Shown: positions 14,097 to 15,853 of the stretch, piece by piece
Numbering within the stretch: position 1 is the first letter of the stretch
Layout: the number at the start of each line of letters is the position of its first letter
DNA from: Limivivens sp934393555
Lineage (GTDB): Bacteria > Bacillota > Clostridia > Lachnospirales > Lachnospiraceae
Assembly: GCA_934393555.1 (NCBI GenBank)
Contig: CAKRQP010000046.1
Location: 1-15,853 of the forward strand
Reading direction: 5' to 3'
DNA length: 15,853 nucleotides
Made by a program: the position numbers and the translations under genes
Notes under the pieces: generated by a model
Databases searched by the model: none
Told to the model about the DNA's origin: nothing
The model's input: the letters and a program-made list of their open reading frames with translations, nothing else

Positions 14097-15410
14097 TTAC
14101 TGTTTCATACGGTCAGCGGCATAAACGATCTCGCCGCCGCAGATGGTCATTTCCACCTCACCGAATACTTTTCTTCCGTGGAAGGGGGTATTTTTTCCCT
14201 GGGAACGGAATTTGTTCTTATCAATGGTATATTCCACCTCGGGATCGATGATGGTCACATCCGCGATCTTGCCCTCGGCCAGGTTTCCTTTGTCAATACC
14301 TAAGACTTTCGCCGGATTCGCGCTCATCTTGGCTGCCATCTGCAGCGGAGTGAGCACACCGGGGCGTACCAGTTCACTGATGGTCAGAGGAACTGCTGTC
14401 TCCAGACCCACGATACCGAAGGGTGCACTCTGCATGGTGCGAAGCTTTTCTTCCTCGCTGTGCGGAGCATGGTCTGTCGCGATGACATCCATGATATCAT
14501 CATGAAGCCCCTGTTTCAATGCTTCCACATCCTCTTTTGTACGGAGCGGCGGGTTCATCTTATAATTGGCATCGTTTCCCGGAATGTCTGCGGAAGTCAG
14601 GGTGAAATGATGCGGGCAGACCTCAGCGGAAACGTCCACGCCGTCCTCTTTGGCAGCTTTTACCATGCGGACGCTGTCCTTGGTGGAGCAATGGCAGAGA
14701 TGCAGTCTGGCTCCTGTCTCCTTTGCCAGCAGGATGTCTCTTGCCACGATCACATCCTCAACCGCATTGCTGATACCCTTCCAGCCTTTGGCTTTCATAT
14801 CCTTATCTGCGTTCACAACGCCGCCCTCTACCAGATTGATGTCCTCACAATGGGCCAGGACCGGGATATTATGAGATTTTGCGATCTTCATGGCCTTCCG
14901 GTAAAGCCCGGAATCCATAACAGACTTTCCATCCTCACTGATGGCAGGGGAACCGGCTTTCACCATGCTCTCAATATCTGAAAGCTCTTCGCCTCTCATG
15001 CCTTTGGTCACAGCTCCTGCCTGAAGCACATTGATCAGCCCCAGCATTTTCGCTTTATTGTGTACATAGGAAACGCGGTGTCCTTCGTCCATGACCGGTT
15101 TCGTATTAGGCATGGCCACGATGGTAGTGTATCCGCCGTGTGCTGCCGCCTCTGCTCCCGAGTCTACCGTCTCCTTATAAGTAAAGCCGGGATCCCGAAG
15201 ATGTACATGCAGATCGATCAGTCCCGGCATTACATAACAGCCGGAAGCATCCACGACCCTGCAGTCTTCTGCTGACGCATCCGGCTCTTCCTTTTCTGTA
15301 CTCGGTTCCATTACTTTCAAAATTTTGCCGTCACGGATCCGGATGTCAAAAAGACCATCCCGATCATTCGCCGGATCCAGAAGGCGGCCGCCTTTGATCA
15401 AAATATCCAT
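14097..15410 (-). CDS. pyrC: dihydroorotase, class I
   Basis: Zinc enzyme that closes carbamoyl-aspartate to dihydroorotate. From the ATG at 15410 it has 437 residues, the class I bacterial size. Metal ligands expected from the family are all present with class I spacing: H68 and H70 (DLHVHLRDPG), D160 (SEDGKS, an Asp in place of the carbamylated Lys of class II), H187 (AHCED), H240 (LCHCST) and D313 (TDHAPHS). A GTG two codons upstream (15416) is an alternative start; the ribosome site GAGAGG lies 10 bases from the ATG and only 4 from the GTG. It follows the small basic protein gene after 45 bases and has a second promoter in that gap. Confidence 0.95.
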   Translation of the reverse strand: MDILIKGGRLLDPANDRDGLFDIRIRDGKILKVMEPSTEKEEPDASAEDCRVVDASGCYVMPGLIDLHVHLRDPGFTYKETVDSGAEAAAHGGYTTIVAMPNTKPVMDEGHRVSYVHNKAKMLGLINVLQAGAVTKGMRGEELSDIESMVKAGSPAISEDGKSVMDSGLYRKAMKIAKSHNIPVLAHCEDINLVEGGVVNADKDMKAKGWKGISNAVEDVIVARDILLAKETGARLHLCHCSTKDSVRMVKAAKEDGVDVSAEVCPHHFTLTSADIPGNDANYKMNPPLRTKEDVEALKQGLHDDIMDVIATDHAPHSEEEKLRTMQSAPFGIVGLETAVPLTISELVRPGVLTPLQMAAKMSANPAKVLGIDKGNLAEGKIADVTIIDPEVEYTIDKNKFRSQGKNTPFHGRKVFGEVEMTICGGEIVYAADRMKQ

Positions 15411-15449
15411 ACGCACTCATCCTCTCAAAGATTTTTTTGCTCTGGATTT

Positions 15450-15478
15450 ATTCTATCATAGGATACTGATGGGAGCAA
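15450..15478 (-). promoter_or_regulatory. probable internal promoter of pyrC
   Basis: Minus strand TTGCTC (15473-15478), 17 bases, TAGAAT (15450-15455), with TG one base before the -10 box. The -10 region overlaps the TGA stop of the preceding small gene. It would give a leader of about 30 bases. Confidence 0.5.
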
Positions 15479-15707
15479 ACTTTTTCTTCTTTTTGGCACG
15501 GTATTTTCTCTTCATGTCTTTTTCTTTCAGGTGATATTTCTGTTTTGTCAGTTTTTCTTTCTGTCTGGCATTTTCTGCCAGAATTTTTTTCCTGTATTTC
15601 CGGTAAAGCTTTCCTTCCTGAAGCAGAGCTGCCCCTGCAAAGGCAGCAAATACCGCTCCCTGAAGCACTGCGATGAGCTGTTCCTTCTGTTTTTCTGTCA
15701 GATTCAT
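15456..15707 (-). CDS. 83-residue protein with one membrane helix and a very basic tail
   Basis: The first ten residues are polar, residues 11-30 form a hydrophobic Ala-rich helix (LIAVLQGAVFAAFAGAALL), and the remaining 53 are dominated by Lys and Arg and end in a short hydrophobic FAPISIL. The topology suggests a membrane anchor with a positively charged cytoplasmic, probably helical, domain that might contact RNA, DNA or lipid heads. I recognise no family. GGAGG precedes the ATG by about 7 bases, and a good promoter lies just upstream. It is the first gene of the transcript that continues into pyrC. Confidence 0.7.
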   Translation of the reverse strand: MNLTEKQKEQLIAVLQGAVFAAFAGAALLQEGKLYRKYRKKILAENARQKEKLTKQKYHLKEKDMKRKYRAKKKKKFAPISIL

Positions 15708-15746
15708 AAAGCTACCTCCGTTTCTGTCATCGTTTTTACTGGTCTT

Positions 15747-15776
15747 ATTATACCATGATTTTCCCCCGGCTGTTAC
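15747..15776 (-). promoter_or_regulatory. promoter of the pyrimidine operon
   Basis: Minus strand GTAACA (15771-15776), 18 bases, perfect TATAAT (15747-15752) with TG one base before it (extended -10). The leader is only about 33 bases, with no room for a PyrR-type attenuator. Confidence 0.7.
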
Positions 15777-15778
15777 AG

Positions 15779-15807
15779 TTGAATTCTGATTTTGAAAATG
15801 ATATGAT
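15779..15807 (+). promoter_or_regulatory. outward promoter at the right edge
   Basis: TTGAAT (15779-15784), 17 bases, TATGAT (15802-15807), with TG one base before the -10. Its -35 box is 2 bases from the -35 of the divergent pyrimidine promoter. The -10 is embedded in a perfect 6-bp inverted repeat, TGATAT/ATATCA (15799-15814). The transcript would begin near 15814 and includes a small AAGCC/GGCTT hairpin (15831-15845); its gene lies outside the window. Confidence 0.65.
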
Positions 15808-15853
15808 AATATCAGGGTTCAAAGGTCAAAAAGCCGGGCGGGCTTGCACGCCA

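Noticed and set aside
15814..15831. CtsR heat-shock operator at the right edge
   Set aside because: The heptad-like repeats resemble GGTCAAA, but the first copy is imperfect and the usual three-base spacing is missing.

Overview
The window looks like a core-metabolism stretch of a Gram-positive anaerobe of the Clostridia, most likely a Lachnospiraceae member of the Blautia/Ruminococcus type. The grounds are strong AGGAGG-type ribosome sites before nearly every gene, sigma-A-like promoters with AT-rich -10 boxes, a PyrD-PyrK type dihydroorotate dehydrogenase, type 2 PyrF, class I PurE, and the overall protein style. This assignment is inference; no rRNA or other marker gene is present. All genes except one (degV) lie on the minus strand. 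I see no insertion sequence, prophage, tRNA, rRNA or CRISPR array.

Layout, left to right. (1) Positions 26-3527: a purine operon read leftwards, purE-purM-purN-purD, from a strong promoter at 3581-3609. A possible start codon of another gene lies at the very left edge. (2) Positions 3695-5640: mgtE, a magnesium channel/transporter, with a good terminator behind it and an unusually long (about 385 nt) untranslated leader in front. Its promoter faces that of degV, and the two promoters form a symmetric pair around position 5597. (3) Positions 5720-8617: degV, a fatty-acid-binding protein gene, runs head-on into an M29-family aminopeptidase gene; the two share the palindrome TTATAA as their stop region. 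Upstream of the peptidase is an HD-domain phosphohydrolase gene. (4) Positions 9281-11053: pyrE with its own promoter, followed by three small membrane protein genes (a 50-residue protein, a VanZ-like protein and a three-helix protein) and a terminator. (5) Positions 11064-15776: a pyrimidine operon, [83-residue basic membrane protein]-pyrC-pyrF-pyrK-pyrD-[76-residue four-cysteine protein], with one promoter before the first gene, a second before pyrC, and a terminator at the end. (6) The right edge holds an outward promoter and the first bases of a transcript that leaves the window.

Together the genes cover the later steps of pyrimidine synthesis (dihydroorotase, dihydroorotate dehydrogenase, orotate phosphoribosyltransferase, OMP decarboxylase) and four purine steps (PurD, PurN, PurM, PurE). 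carAB, pyrB and the other purine genes must lie elsewhere. The HD protein may act on deoxynucleotide monophosphates, which would fit the nucleotide theme. I found no clearly new multi-gene system. The parts most worth a second look are the mgtE/degV control region with its long structured leader and possible leader peptide, the two small uncharacterised proteins bracketing the pyrimidine operon, and the small membrane proteins behind pyrE.
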